This document shows positions 1-11,178 of a stretch of DNA of 64,000 nucleotides, in pieces (the stretch's first letter is position 1; every line of letters starts with the position of its first letter). The stretch comes from Sipunculus nudus. Taxonomy: Eukaryota; Annelida; Sipuncula; Golfingiida; Sipunculidae. Under the pieces are notes generated by a model. The model had not been told where the DNA came from and made no database searches. It saw only the letters and a list, made by a program, of their open reading frames with translations. The position numbers and the translations under genes are program-made. The stretch is taken from NCBI GenBank assembly GCA_026874595.1, contig CM049309.1, positions 92,030,723 to 92,094,722 on the forward strand, in the 5' to 3' direction.

Positions 1-1263
1 GCTTGTTCTGAAAATGACAAAATTACACGCCAACATACACCCACAAGTAAAATAATATGTACAATGTATTAATTTATCAAATATTTACATACAGCAGGTA
101 TATACATATGTTTGACTATATCCATGGCTGTCTGTCTGCTTGCCTTACTCTCTGTCACTATATCTCTCTCTCTCTCTCCCTCATACATGAATACACATAT
201 TAAAGTGCCCTGGCTGATCAAAAACGCTCACACATACTCACACACATTGAAAGGAGTGGTCAAGCCGAGGGTATACAAACTGGCCGGATACGGACTAGTG
301 GACAGAGACTGCCCACCGCATGGACAGATGGTCTTTATGTGCGGAAGAGGGTATGGCTGAGTGACCGCTCGGCAAATTTGATGATTTAAACATAGGCCAC
401 CTGTATATATGGATGTAGTACAACGGCGATCATACTCTGACCATCTATACGGTTACACTCAAACTCGCACACTTCAGTCCACCCGAAAAGACAATTTTCA
501 CGCCTTGCCGATACATACAGTAACTCCATGTGTATATGACATTCTATCTATTGCTTTTATATTGCTTGCATGCTTTCTTGCCCTTTGGGCTCATATCTTG
601 CACGTGATTATATATCCCAAGAGTAAAATCATATACAATTAAGTAAACGTTATGTAAAAGAAGCAACCTCTCCGGGTTTGGAGGGAATCGGTTACCACTG
701 ATTTATATATAGCTCCGGCATAACAGAGTGTATATAATCTACCTGTATGCCTGTGATCATATAGCGCGACTAGTAATACTTGAACCTACTCTACATTGAA
801 AATAGGCGATTAACTGGTAAACTAAAACTCTCCGAGGGTAGTAAGGCTCCTGAGTTGTCTCCTTGAACGACATTTTCTCATGCTCAAAGCAGCCGCTGTA
901 ACACCATGCAAATAAGACCCGAACGTCGCCATCAATCATTGTTTTTTTTTTCTTCCTGGCGAAACACTCTGTGTTGCGGATACAGACGGAGTCACTAATA
1001 TCGCATAGTTTCATCTTTATAAAAAATTACAGCATGTAAATGAAAATGGAAGTAACAACATGAAAAACCATTAGTTTTGCAGTGACAATTTATGTTTTAA
1101 GTGTTGAGTTTATATATAAGTATATTAATGTTACACAAACTTATATCAATGGGATAATTCCGACTGTATTATATCCTGTGTGTTTTTACACCAATCCCCC
1201 TCCACACTCTCACACACATATACGATGAATAAATAATGATTATATGTATAATATTGATAAATT
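1..1263. other. 5' flank, no gene recognised
   Basis: AT-rich sequence upstream of the HYR/sushi gene. A short CT-rich simple stretch (about 164-180) makes a signal-peptide-like leucine/serine run in one frame. That frame ends around 358 in a Cys/Gly-rich segment (two Cys, G-x-V-x-C-x-x-GY-like) that slightly resembles part of a sushi domain, but it meets a stop and lacks the rest of the fold. I see no convincing exon, RNA gene or transposon here. Confidence 0.5.
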
Positions 1264-1282
1264 TATATATATATATATATAC

Positions 1283-1342
<60 letters not shown>
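1264..1342. repeat. (AT)n microsatellite
   Basis: Nearly pure AT dinucleotide repeat with two ATAC interruptions. Apparent Tyr/Ile-alternating ORFs on both strands are produced by the repeat. Confidence 0.97.
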
Positions 1343-1345
<3 letters not shown>

Positions 1346-2610
1346 GTGGGCGGATTTTACGATGATGTACGCTTGCTTCCATCGGAAATGACGGACCAAA
1401 TGTCAAAGTACAGAGTTTCGAATATAACATCCCTGTGGACTCCCTGCGGGCAATATCATAAGGGGGTGGAAGGTTTAGTATCAGATGATATACCGGAGTC
1501 AGAAAAGACCACCCGGGAAAAAGTACAAAATGATGAAATTGGCATGCCTAGTTTAGGGAGGGATGCTGCGACAAATTGAATGTTGCTGCCACGAGGGCGA
1601 GGCAAAACAAACAGTTAGCGGAATGGGGAAGTGATCCGGCTGGAATAGTCTGTTGTATCAATGGAAGTGTTCTTGGGCTCGCACGGGAGGCAGGGGTGTA
1701 AACCGGGCTCATTGACGCTTTACACAAGTATGAATGTTAAAGAAAGGGGTCTCGCCTCAAAGACGGCGGCGATGGTGGTCTGTACCAAACGCATTACGCG
1801 TTCACTGGCGTTTACGTAGCTCATAAAAAACAAGCACAAGTAAGCGCCCGAGGCGTGCTCAGCGGACCAAGGGCCGGCACAATATGATATTTGTCTTCTC
1901 CGAGTTGTGAGCAGACCTGCGCTACAATACCTTTGAACACATCAGTGCTATTAAGATATACTTCTAAGGTAAATTAAACGCCGACTAGTTATAATCGCAG
2001 ACCTCGGCCGTGGAGCTGAGAGGAGATGCACGTCTTCTGTAACGGCTGTCCGTTAACCGGTTGCTGTCCCGGTCTGACCATCCCTCCCTGATGTAGTCTG
2101 GCACTCAGTAAAGATTGACAAACCATTCGACTGACCGTCAGACTGAACCGGACCTGTCTACATGTGTGGATGCATTCAACCATACTCTCACAACGGTCTC
2201 TATCTTTTCAGGAGCCACAGCACGAGCGCCACCTGTTGTGGACTATAGGGACAGCTATATTAGAAAGCGAGCGAATGTGGCCTCGCTGTGTCTACGATGA
2301 GTGGTGCTTGCATCAAAGAGTTGGACAAAACCTAGCCGCGAAAGCTTGTGAGAGCAGTTGAGGGAGAGAGTTGGTGTTGGATTGTACGCTGTGAGCTCCC
2401 CGGCTTTTGAGATGACGTAGATGAGTTCAGCCACAAGGATAGCGTCCGTGGGGTCCTCCCACTGTGGGAGGATTCTTACGGCCATAGGCCGCCTCATTGA
2501 TTGTGAAATATGGCCACATCCTTAAGACAAAGGTGAAATTTGCTGAATGTGTATACACAGGGGGTGCACCCTGTATCTGTTATCTCCCGGAAATATCACC
2601 CGTGAGACTG
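1343..2610. other. Upstream region of the signal-peptide exon
   Basis: Higher GC than its surroundings. It must hold the 5' UTR and possibly the promoter of the + strand HYR/sushi gene, but no clear TATA box or initiator can be singled out. A pyrimidine-rich CTATCTTTTCAG acceptor-like site lies near 2210, followed by a short open stretch with no recognisable domain. It could belong to an alternative 5' exon. Confidence 0.4.
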
Positions 2611-2653
2611 ATGGTGCTTATAATCCTCGTCCTCTGCCAATTACTTGGGACAG
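2611..2653 (+). CDS. Exon 1: start codon and signal peptide of HYR/sushi protein
   Basis: The ATG at 2611 opens a 14-codon segment reading MVLIILVLCQLLGT plus one base of the next codon, followed by a strong donor (CAG|GTAAGC, GT at 2654). The segment is almost entirely hydrophobic, ending in small residues, as expected for the h-region and start of the c-region of a secretory signal peptide. Ending a signal-peptide exon in phase 1 is the usual arrangement for modular extracellular proteins, and phase 1 matches the next exon at 22251. This start is chosen because the in-frame upstream sequence is not signal-like and the donor is close to consensus. The main uncertainty is the assignment to the same transcript as the exons 20-60 kb downstream, which rests on phase match and strand only. 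RNA evidence would settle it. Confidence 0.6.
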
Positions 2654-4115
2654 GTAAGCCGACTGATTTTATACATTTTTACCCCCTCGGGGTTATTTAT
2701 GGGCCCCACAAGCATGTAGTGCAGTTTTTCCCTCAAGCAAAACCATATTTGCCCTCAGGTGGTTTCGTGGGTCGCCATGCAAAATGCCTTGTACAGGCGT
2801 ACATGTTTAGTGAGGCAGCACACGCACAGTGGCTCCCGTATAGTTACATGCAGATATATAAATGTACATACATATATATACCAGTGTATTAGCAATGAAA
2901 GCCAGGACGTGTAACATGGACTCCCAGGTCGTTTGATCAACCTCTAGGCAATTTGTAAATAGAATTAATCGCTCACCAGGGAAATTGATGTCCAGTGCGG
3001 TTAGTCCTGAGCGGACACTGTACCGCACTTTAATTGTCGCTGGGTAGGTGAATGGTATAAAATGTTCAGACAGTCCCGGGTACGGAGGCCTACACGACCT
3101 CAATGCCCGCCTTGTAGTAACATTAGTATTACTGGCTTGTGACCCGTATCATGGCAAACCTTTAAACACAGATCCTGGGGAATGGAAGCCTATACCTCGC
3201 GCGGTCATTAGTTAGTAGCAACCTAGAGGCTGCAGAGAGGTAAAAACGACAGGTTCCTTCAATTTTCAACTTCTTCCCAGACGTGGGACTAGGCAGGTCT
3301 CCGCGTCAACCCCTAAATACAAAAGTTCCAGTCCCCATTGATGTTAAACCCCTATTTACGAGTAACTCAACTAAAGCACGCTTAAAGACAGCAATCATGT
3401 ATTGGTAAATATGCACGCCCTAAAAAGAATGAACAACGTCTGGAGACCTATGTGTATTAATGTAAAGGCACTTCACTGTACAACTCGGTGATGGCCACTT
3501 TTTTTTCTTCTCGTTCGTCTGGCCGAGTCACTTCACCTGAGGTAAGCGCGTCTCGGGGGAACATTGGCACTGTATTCGTTGCCCTCAGTTTATGCATGAG
3601 ATAGAGTCTGCTATCACAAAAACCAACGGCTCCCCATGGAATTTGCTATAAACGCAATATAGGAAACTGGATTTTTTAATATCTACACCTTGCAGGTGTT
3701 GCATAACGTTGCTTGCACGGTTAATAGTTGTCAGGTGTTGAGGTAAAGTCACAGGTGGGGGACTCGATACTGGTGAGCATTACGCGGGATGCTCACAAAA
3801 TACCGTCACTTTACCAGTTGTAATAGTTACAAAAAACTGTATAAATTTTGCATGGCTGATATCAGATATGGGCCGCTTCTGTAACTGAAGCATATAGCCT
3901 GCACGTTTACAAGGGGTATAACGCTGGCAGGCATCTGGGTGATCCGTGAAATTATATGTAATGTTCTCCCCGTTTGTACTGTGCGTATTTGTGTATGCAT
4001 TGCTGTAGGTACATCCGTCTGTTGGTTCGTTTATCTATATACTTTCTGTACTTCTGTGTATATGGCTGTACTGGTATGTATATATGAAATGAGTTAAACA
4101 CATTAAAGGACAATC
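2654..4115 (+). other. Intron 1, first part; nothing recognised
   Basis: Unique-looking intronic sequence after the exon 1 donor. No open reading frame with recognisable domains, no RNA gene and no clear repeat were seen. Confidence 0.5.
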
Positions 4116-4249
<134 letters not shown>

Positions 4250-4327
4250 GATATAAGAATTATTGTCTTTTAAATTTTAACCTTGTGAATTTTATGTCAT
4301 ATAATCAATTGAAGCACAACACAAGCT

Positions 4328-4329
<2 letters not shown>

Positions 4330-4390
<61 letters not shown>
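4330..4390. repeat. (AT)n microsatellite
   Basis: About 30 AT dinucleotides without interruption. Confidence 0.97.
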
Positions 4391-4393
<3 letters not shown>

Positions 4394-4899
4394 ATAGGGC
4401 GTCAGCATAATACGTATTTGAACAAATATCTGTCAGAGAAACTTTATCATGTGAATGTAAGAATATTTATTGTAAATTTAAAGTTTGAGGTGAAACAGCT
4501 GCGAAGTGAACACACTGCTCCCCGACTGTCCCTGATACGCCTGTTATATACGGATATTAACCGGAACACGTCTCAGGATGTATAATGTAAAGATTCAATA
4601 TTGGTTTAGTCGAGAAAAAACTGGTGTAAATAGGCTACAGCGTACGCGACTCTTTCGTTGCATAGAATTATTGAGTTTCCGAGGGAAGAGCCCACACAAG
4701 TAGCTCGAAATCACAGACATAATATACACATCGGCTTATATAATACACAATGCAGTCTCATCAACAGATTTTAATACATGGTTGGACTTTTAGAAAGGGT
4801 TTGCATTTAACTACAAGTACTTTGAAAGAATACTTTGTGTAAAAAATGGGTCATGTATATACTTATGGGTCTTGTTTTCTCGGTGATCAAGTATTGCTG
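4391..4899. other. Intron 1, unannotated
   Basis: AT-rich sequence with no recognisable exon, RNA or repeat until the tRNA-like TIR element that begins near 4900. Confidence 0.5.
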
Positions 4900-5057
4900 G
4901 TGTTACGAAGACAAATTTTTCAGGGGAAAATACTGGGCCGACCCGGGATTCGAACCATGTCGATAGCGCACAAGCCCGGCGTACCAACCGCTTCGCTAGA
5001 AAAGCACGCTTCACTAGGGAGACAGTTCAGTCCGCTTTTATGTCACCCCGTAACAAT
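4900..5057 (-). mobile_element. TIR element with tRNA-like core, copy 1
   Basis: Read on the - strand, this element begins ATTGTTACGGGGTGACATAAAA and ends near TTCGTAACA, so its ends are short, imperfect inverted repeats. Inside is a tRNA-like Pol III promoter: an A box-like segment (4984-4999, CTAGCGAAGCGGTTGG on the - strand) and a near-consensus B box (4945-4956, GGTTCGAATCCC), 27 bp apart as in real tRNAs. A second copy of the CTAGYGAAGC motif lies about 20 bp upstream of the A box. The same element occurs at 37929-38085 on the + strand, with identity over the ends, the A-box region, the B box and the 3' tail. It is non-coding and non-autonomous. It could be a tRNA-derived SINE whose ends happen to be complementary, or a MITE that has captured a tRNA-like sequence. 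Confidence 0.7.
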
Positions 5058-6650
5058 GGTAATTAAGCAATAACTACATGTTAACTTTGAACTGCTGCGG
5101 AATTTGGGGAGAAATATGCCTTCGGTGAATACGTTTTTGTGGTTTGGGAACAATTGGTAAATCATGAGAACTTAATAGTTAACTGAACAGTAACGTAGTC
5201 GGAGATCAGACGTGTAAACGCCGAGCGTACTAGTTATAGTGTCTTTGTGCTCTAGTTACATCTAACTAACTACACACGATGTAACGAGGGATGCCAGTTT
5301 ATCCTAAAGGTCAGATGCAAAATACAATACGTTTATATCCACAACAATAATCTGATTCTGACTTAAAACTCTAGAGATACAAGTTAAACCTTTATCTGAT
5401 GGTGGCCAAGGACACTTTACGTTTATAGATAAAACAATAATTCGATTTTGAGCCATGCAGGACACTTATTATAGTTCATATTAAAACAGAACATGTTGCA
5501 CATTTATAGTTAAAACATGAATCTAGTGCTTTTGCCCAGATCATGTTAGGTTTGAGACAGGAATTGTTTGAAATAAAGTCCAGTTCGGAATCAAGTCAAA
5601 TTACCTTAATAGTTCAAACAATACCCGGGCTCGTGCTAATAAACGATATTATACATTTATATTTTAACCAACGATTATATTTTGCTCAAGATTGAATCGA
5701 TTTATATCGAGAGGAATTATTGGATCCTGTACAAAGTCGCTATAGATTCATGAAAGACAAATATGATGTTGAAACCTGAGAAAAATGGGACCTGCTACAT
5801 ACGCACGCACGGACGCGAGACAAGGCATTTGTGTATAATAGTGACTTATGGCCCGGAGAGGTTGGAGAAAAGACCAAACTGTCATCTTAAAAGAGTACAC
5901 ATTCCAAAGTCATGTTCTGCATGTGTGAAGACTAAGTTAGCTGCCGCTGATCCATTGTACAAGATATTTATGCCACACACGTGGCCTCCGTAGTGGAGGG
6001 CTACCAGCTCTGGTTGGAAAGGTGAGTTTCGGGTGTCGTGTCCCGGGGCTAGACGAGGTATGAAACTGTACTAGCTAACACAAGGGGTGGCGAGGTTTGT
6101 TTGTGGAGCTAGCCTACCTCTATCCTTAATAATAGCGGCACTCAGCAGGCTCAAATAGCTGCTACAGAATAGAAATGATACCGCTACCACCGACCGAGCC
6201 ATGTCGCCCATCTAATTCATGTTACTCCTACTGTACACTGATGATGTCAGACTTCGTATTAAGTCCCGGTAGCTACATCAGCATCACAAACTGCATCAGC
6301 TTCAAAGATAAAACCACGTGACTCAATGCTTGCCCTTCACCATGTGGTTCTGGCTGTCCATGAGAACTCTCTATGTATACGTCCATGTCTATCATGTTAC
6401 TTTTGGTATAATTACTGTAAACTACGTAAGCACTATATACAGCTTCGGGGACAGAGATAACACCTCGCATCTCGTATGGCTTCTTGCTGTTCCTGCTGAT
6501 GTCAGCTTGCTTAGACTAAATTGTTCCTGTTTTCTTTGCCTGAGGTGTTTTAAGTGGTATTTATTTGTACAGTCGGGATGCAATCGTTTTGAGTAAAATG
6601 AAATGTTCCCCTGATCCATAAGGAATGATACTTTGATTTCATTCTCTCCT
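5058..6650. other. Intron 1, unannotated
   Basis: No supported gene. Open stretches around 5763-5993 and 6318-6596 have no domain, signal peptide or splice context that would justify calling them. Confidence 0.5.
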
Positions 6651-6686
6651 TCTCTGTCTGTCTGTCTGTCTGTCTGTGTGTCTGTG

Positions 6687-6728
<42 letters not shown>
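6651..6728. repeat. (TCTG)n/(TC)n microsatellite
   Basis: TCTG tetranucleotides, some as TGTG variants, pass into a pure TC tract. Similar TCTG/CTGT runs recur inside the tandem-core elements at 24.0-24.7 kb and 56.7-57.7 kb. Confidence 0.93.
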
Positions 6729-6732
<4 letters not shown>

Positions 6733-7282
6733 GTGTGTAACCAGGTTATAGAGCGGTGTAGCTTTTGTTAAGTTTATCTAAAAGATTGAGTTCAAAAGCA
6801 GAACTTGATTGTGAAACAACAATCCGAGGAAGAAGATCTACTGCCCCTGGGAGCATTTAAGACACTCACGAACAAAGCATGTACTGGCGTACAGGATTAC
6901 AAATTATAACGGGGCACAATGATCTAGTTGCAATAAATTCCAGTTTCTAGGGATGTCCATCATGCTGCTTTTGGCAGATGGGGCGCCTCTAGCTCCAAGA
7001 GTAATCATTCAGTATGTACAACGCTACATCTCACCACAAGAACGCAAATTAGAGTTGGGTGAGAAGTTTCCAGGGACTGCATCTCAAGATACCGACACAT
7101 ACATATTGCAGGAGATGCTGTGTCTCTGGCGAGGCCGCGCCAGCGACTCTACTGTATAATACTGCTGCTGATGTAGAGCCTTGTCGGCAGGCCATGTTTT
7201 ACGGGACATGGCTTGTTACCAGACTTGTACGGAATGCACGTATAGCACATGTTGTAGTTTGTAGTATATGGGAAGATGGTGT
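6729..7282. other. Intron 1, unannotated
   Basis: A 68-codon open stretch starting at ATG-like codons near 6953 runs into a donor-like GGTGAGAAG near 7058. It has no recognisable domain, so it is recorded only as an open stretch. Confidence 0.4.
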
Positions 7283-8240
7283 ATTAGCGGGCGGTGGTTC
7301 TCGTAGAGCACCTCACTGTAACATAGTGAATAAACTGGCTGTGGTTCTCGTGCACCACCTCACAGTTACATCGTGTATATGCTGGCAGTGGTTCTCGTAA
7401 AGCACCTCACGGTTACATGGTGTATAAGCGGTGGGTGGTTCTCGTGCAGCTCCATACATTAACATTGTGTTTAAGCTGGTAGTGGTTCTCGTACAGCACC
7501 TCACAGTAACATGGTGTATAAGCGGTGGGTGGTTCTCGTAAATCACCATACATTATCATTGTGTTTAAGCTGGTAGTGGTTCTCGTACAGCACCTCACAG
7601 TAACATGGTGTATAAGCGGGCAGTGGTTCTCGTTCACCACCTCACAGCAACATGTTGTATAAGCGGGCGGTGGTTCTCGTGCAGCTCCATACATTAACAT
7701 TGTGTTTAAGCTGGTAGTGGTTCTCGTACAGCACCTCACAGTAACATGGTGTATAAGCGGTGGGTGGTTCTCGTAAATCACCATACATTATCATTGTGTT
7801 TAAGCTGGTAGTGGTTCTCGTACAGCACCTCACAGTAACATGGTGTATAAGCGGGCAGTGGTTCTCGTTCACCATCTCACAGCAACATGGTGTAAAAACG
7901 CTGGATGGTTCTCGTGCAGCACCTCACAGTTACATTGTGTTTAAGCGGTGGGTGGTTCTCGTACAGCACCTCACAGTTACATGGTGTTTAAGCGGTGGAT
8001 GGTTCTCGTACAGCACCTCACAGTTACATGGTATTTAAGCGGTGTGTGGTTCTCTTACAGCACTTCACAGTAACATGTTGTATAAGCGGGCAGTGGTTCT
8101 CGTGCAGCACCTCACAGTAACATGGTGTATAAGCGGTGGGTGGTTCTCGTAGAGCACCTCACAGTTAAATGGTGTATAAGCTGTGGATGGCTCTCGTACA
8201 GCACCTCACAGTTACATGGTGGGTCGTTCTCGTCACAGTT
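7283..8240. repeat. 47-bp tandem repeat array (about 20 units) with a 235-bp higher-order unit
   Basis: Units read roughly GTGGTTCTCGTACAGCACCT followed by CACAGTAACATGGTGTATAAGCGGGCA. Two five-unit blocks are nearly identical and start at 7446 and 7681, exactly 235 bp (5 x 47) apart, showing a recent block duplication. Several ORFs of 77-123 codons on both strands come from the repeat and are not genes. Confidence 0.93.
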
Positions 8241-8960
8241 TACGTACATGTATTGGTGGGTGGTGGTTAACGTACATATAGCACGGCAGTGTGAGCCGTG
8301 TTGACGGAGGGTATGTTACGAACATACGTAAGGCAGAATGAGTGGTGTGTGGGTGGGTGGTGGTGTACGTACATATAGTAAGGTAGAATGTGTGGTGTGC
8401 GGATGGGCGGTAGTTACGGTCATATAGTAACGCAGAATGTGTGGTGTGTGGGTAGGCGGTGGTTTACCTACATATAGTTAGGCAGAAAGTGGTGTTTGTG
8501 GGTAGGCGGTAGTTTACGTACATATAGTAAGGTAGAATGTGTGGTGTGTGGGTGGGCGGTGGTTTACGTAGATATAGGAAGGCAGAATTTGGTTTTATGT
8601 GGGTGGGCGGTGGTTTACGTACATATATTAAGGCAGAATGTGTGGTGTGTGGGCGGGCGGTGGTTTACGTACATATAGTAAGGTAGAATGTGCGGTGTGT
8701 GGATGGGCGGTAGTTTGCATGGAACAAGCAGTTTTATGTTTGTTGTCGGACAGTTGTTTACGTACAAGCAGCACGGCAGAATGATGTGTTTTTTTTTTTT
8801 TTGGGGGGGGGAGGGGAGAGGTGCGTTACATACCTGCAGTACGGAACATACAGTTTGTTAGTTGTGGGCGGGCGGTGGTTTACGCACGTGCAGCACGGCA
8901 GTGTGCACATGGTGTGTGGGCGGGCGATGCGTTGCGTACATCAGGATATTCACGGTGCAG
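8241..8960. repeat. Diverged ~50-bp tandem repeats related to the preceding array
   Basis: Roughly 8-10 degenerate units read GTAAGGCAGAATGTGTGGTG followed by TGTGGGTGGGCGGTGGTTTACGTACATATA. The shared GGGCGGTGGTT-T/C-ACGTA core and AGCAC...CAC..ATGGTGTRT order suggest the 47-bp and 50-bp families descend from one ancestor. A poly(T)/poly(G) tract lies at about 8787-8812. Confidence 0.8.
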
Positions 8961-9090
8961 GGTGTTGAAGGTCGTTGTGTGATGCCAGGGGATTCACGTG
9001 CTGTTGTCTGTAGTATCTGATCTGTAGGCTGGGACGAGCTTGAAATGCGTCATGGTACATGCGTGTTCTGGCTAGCGGTGGATCAAGGAA

Positions 9091-9218
9091 AGTGTTTCTC
9101 GATAGAACGTCATTGTAGGTAGTGTTTCTCGATAGAACGTCAGTGTAGGTAGTGTTTCTCGATAGAACGTCAGTGTAGGTAGTGTTTCTCGATAGAACGT
9201 CAGTGTAGGTAGTGTTTC
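9091..9218. repeat. 30-bp tandem repeat, four units
   Basis: Four near-identical 30-bp units (GTGTTTCTCGATAGAACGTC plus AGTGTAGGTA) and a partial fifth. On the - strand they give a repeated NTTYTDVLSR decapeptide, an artefact of a unit length divisible by three. Confidence 0.95.
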
Positions 9219-9968
9219 GTGGTTTATGCATTTGTAGATCTGCACATCTTACAATGCACTGGAGGTGGATAGTTCAACCAAAAACGTGTTTAGAGTGTAT
9301 ATTTTTTCGTGGTTTATATGCTTGACAGCTTGTCAAAGGCTTGTACAGTGTTACTGAACGGGCGGGCAGTTGTTCACGTAAACACGATTTGGTATATAGT
9401 GTATGGCCTGGTTACGAACATGTTGGTACATTTCACGGTATTTAGTACACGGGCGGGCGGTAGTGCGCGAATGAAGACTTGCCTTGCACTTTTTTCTGAC
9501 ATATATCACCGCCCGGTGCTCGTGCCTCAGTCATTCTCCATCCTGTAATATAACATTTTCATCCCACATGTCAGCCCTCTGTCACTTTGTGTCGTTTAGA
9601 CGCTCGCCCTGTGCATGTAACCAGCAGAGCGGAATAATATTACTCCTAATAAAATGTACACATTGTAATATTAGAAATAGGGAAAGATTGAGCTTTACAT
9701 CATCGGGTTTTACCTTTTTCACATAATTCCAGTGCCCGTGTTGAGGTAATATCAAAATGTGACATGGCACGAGTCATTCTGAGTACTATCAGCTGTACAT
9801 TAAAGTACCTGGTATCATGGTCTGAAGATCTGCATGGGGAGTACATTGATATAAATATGTAGGCTTTCCTGATCTAAAAGGCTCTCCTGGTATGCATGCA
9901 TTATTATTATAAGCATATAAGTATTGCATTATTAAGAACTGGTTTACGTTACCATGTAGATGTATGTT
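9219..9968. other. Intron 1, degenerate GGGCGGGCGGT remnants, no gene
   Basis: Isolated GGGCGGGCRGT-containing pieces (near 9360 and 9450) continue the decay of the tandem arrays to the left. Nothing else is recognised. Confidence 0.45.
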
Positions 9969-11178
9969 TTTTAGCTCAGCTGACTGAACGTCATTTGAGC
10001 TATAGCGATCACTCTTTGTCCTTCGTCAGTCTGGCTATCTGTCAGTCCGTCCGTTAACAGGGCACAAATCGTGACCACTGGACCCTAGAATCTTTTAACC
10101 TGATATCCAGGGAGGTCCATGAAACATCTCCTTGGAAACCTGAAATTAGGTTTCTGTTACCCATACCCTTTGAGCTATGGGGCTCAGAATTGCCCCCCAG
10201 AATAATAAAAAAATTGATAAAAAAGCTCCAGTATCTGAACAGCTAATGCATTGATCAACATGATTCTTTGCATGCATATTGATCATGGAGTTTATCATCA
10301 GTTCCTGCAGACTCTAGGCGCTACCTGGATTTTTCCTAATTTTTACGCATTTTTTCACTATTTTTGAAACCTTCAAAGATGCGGTTGTCCGTTAACAGGG
10401 CACAAATCATAACCATTGCACCTAGAATCTTCTAATCTAATATCCAGTGAGGTCCATAAAAATCTCCTTGGAAACTTTAAATTAGGTCTCTGTTACCCAT
10501 ATCCTCCGAATTATGGGTCAAAGAATTACCCCCAGAATAATTAAAAATTTGATACAAAAGATCCAGTATTTGAACAACTAATGCATTGATCACCACGATT
10601 GTTTGCATGCATATTCACCATGGAGTGTTTCATCAGTGCCTGCAGACTGGTGGGCAACCTGGATTTTTTTCGAATTTTACGCATTTTTTCTCCTCTAATT
10701 TTGAAACTTTCAAAGATGCGTCTTCCGTTAACAGGGAACAAAACGTAACGATTCAACCTAGAATCTTCTAATTTTAAATCCAGGGAGCTCCATGAAAAAA
10801 TCTCCTTGGAAACCTAAAATTAGGTCTCTGTTATCCATATCCTTTGAGCTATAGGGCTTGTAAGTACCCCTCAGTATAATAAAAAAATACTCGTGCATTC
10901 ATCATCATGACACTTTGCATGAACATTTATCATGGAGTGTTTCATCAGTTCCTGCGGACTTGTGGTGTCACTTGTTTTGTTTTTTTTTTAATTTTTACGC
11001 ATTTTCTTCAAATTTTTATTTTTTTAGACCTTCAAAGATACGGTCGCCCGTTAACAAGGCATATATCGTGATCATTGGACCTAGAATCTTCTAATTTGAC
11101 ATCCAGGAAGTTCCGTGAAATATCTTCTTGGAAAACAGAAATAAGGTCTCTGTTACCCATATCCTCTAAGCTGTGCTT
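9969..11178 (+). mobile_element. Dispersed tandem-core repeat, ~335-bp units, copy A
   Basis: It starts with an imperfect palindromic head (TTAGCTCAGCTGACTGAACG ... GAGCTATAGCGATCAC) followed by GTCAGTCCGTCCGTTAACAGGGCAC. The CCGTTAACAGGGCACAAATC motif recurs near 10050, 10389, 10726 and 11049, giving four units of 323-339 bp. Each unit contains CTCCTTGGAAACCTGAAATT, CTGTTACCCATATCCT and CTAATGCATTGATC-like segments. A second copy lies at 15594-16485. It is non-coding. The layout (short head, GTCCGTCCGT-rich lead, tandem core) is like bivalve pearl-type non-autonomous elements, but homology to that family is not shown. Confidence 0.8.

Noticed and set aside
112-360. 82-codon frame with a signal-like start and a Cys/Gly-rich, sushi-like end
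   Set aside because: It begins at a TTG rather than ATG, the hydrophobic part is a CT simple repeat, and only a fragment of the sushi pattern is present before a stop.
1169-1579. Open frames on both strands through the (AT)n tract
   Set aside because: Tyr/Ile alternation comes directly from the dinucleotide repeat; no domain outside it.
2210-2300. Possible exon after a CTTTTCAG acceptor
   Set aside because: No donor in a suitable phase and no recognisable domain.
4945-4999. Functional tRNA gene
   Set aside because: A and B boxes are good, but a full cloverleaf with acceptor stem is not convincing and the same sequence recurs inside a TIR-bounded repeat.
7313-8304. Several ORFs of 77-123 codons in the 47-bp array
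   Set aside because: Repeat-derived frames present on both strands.
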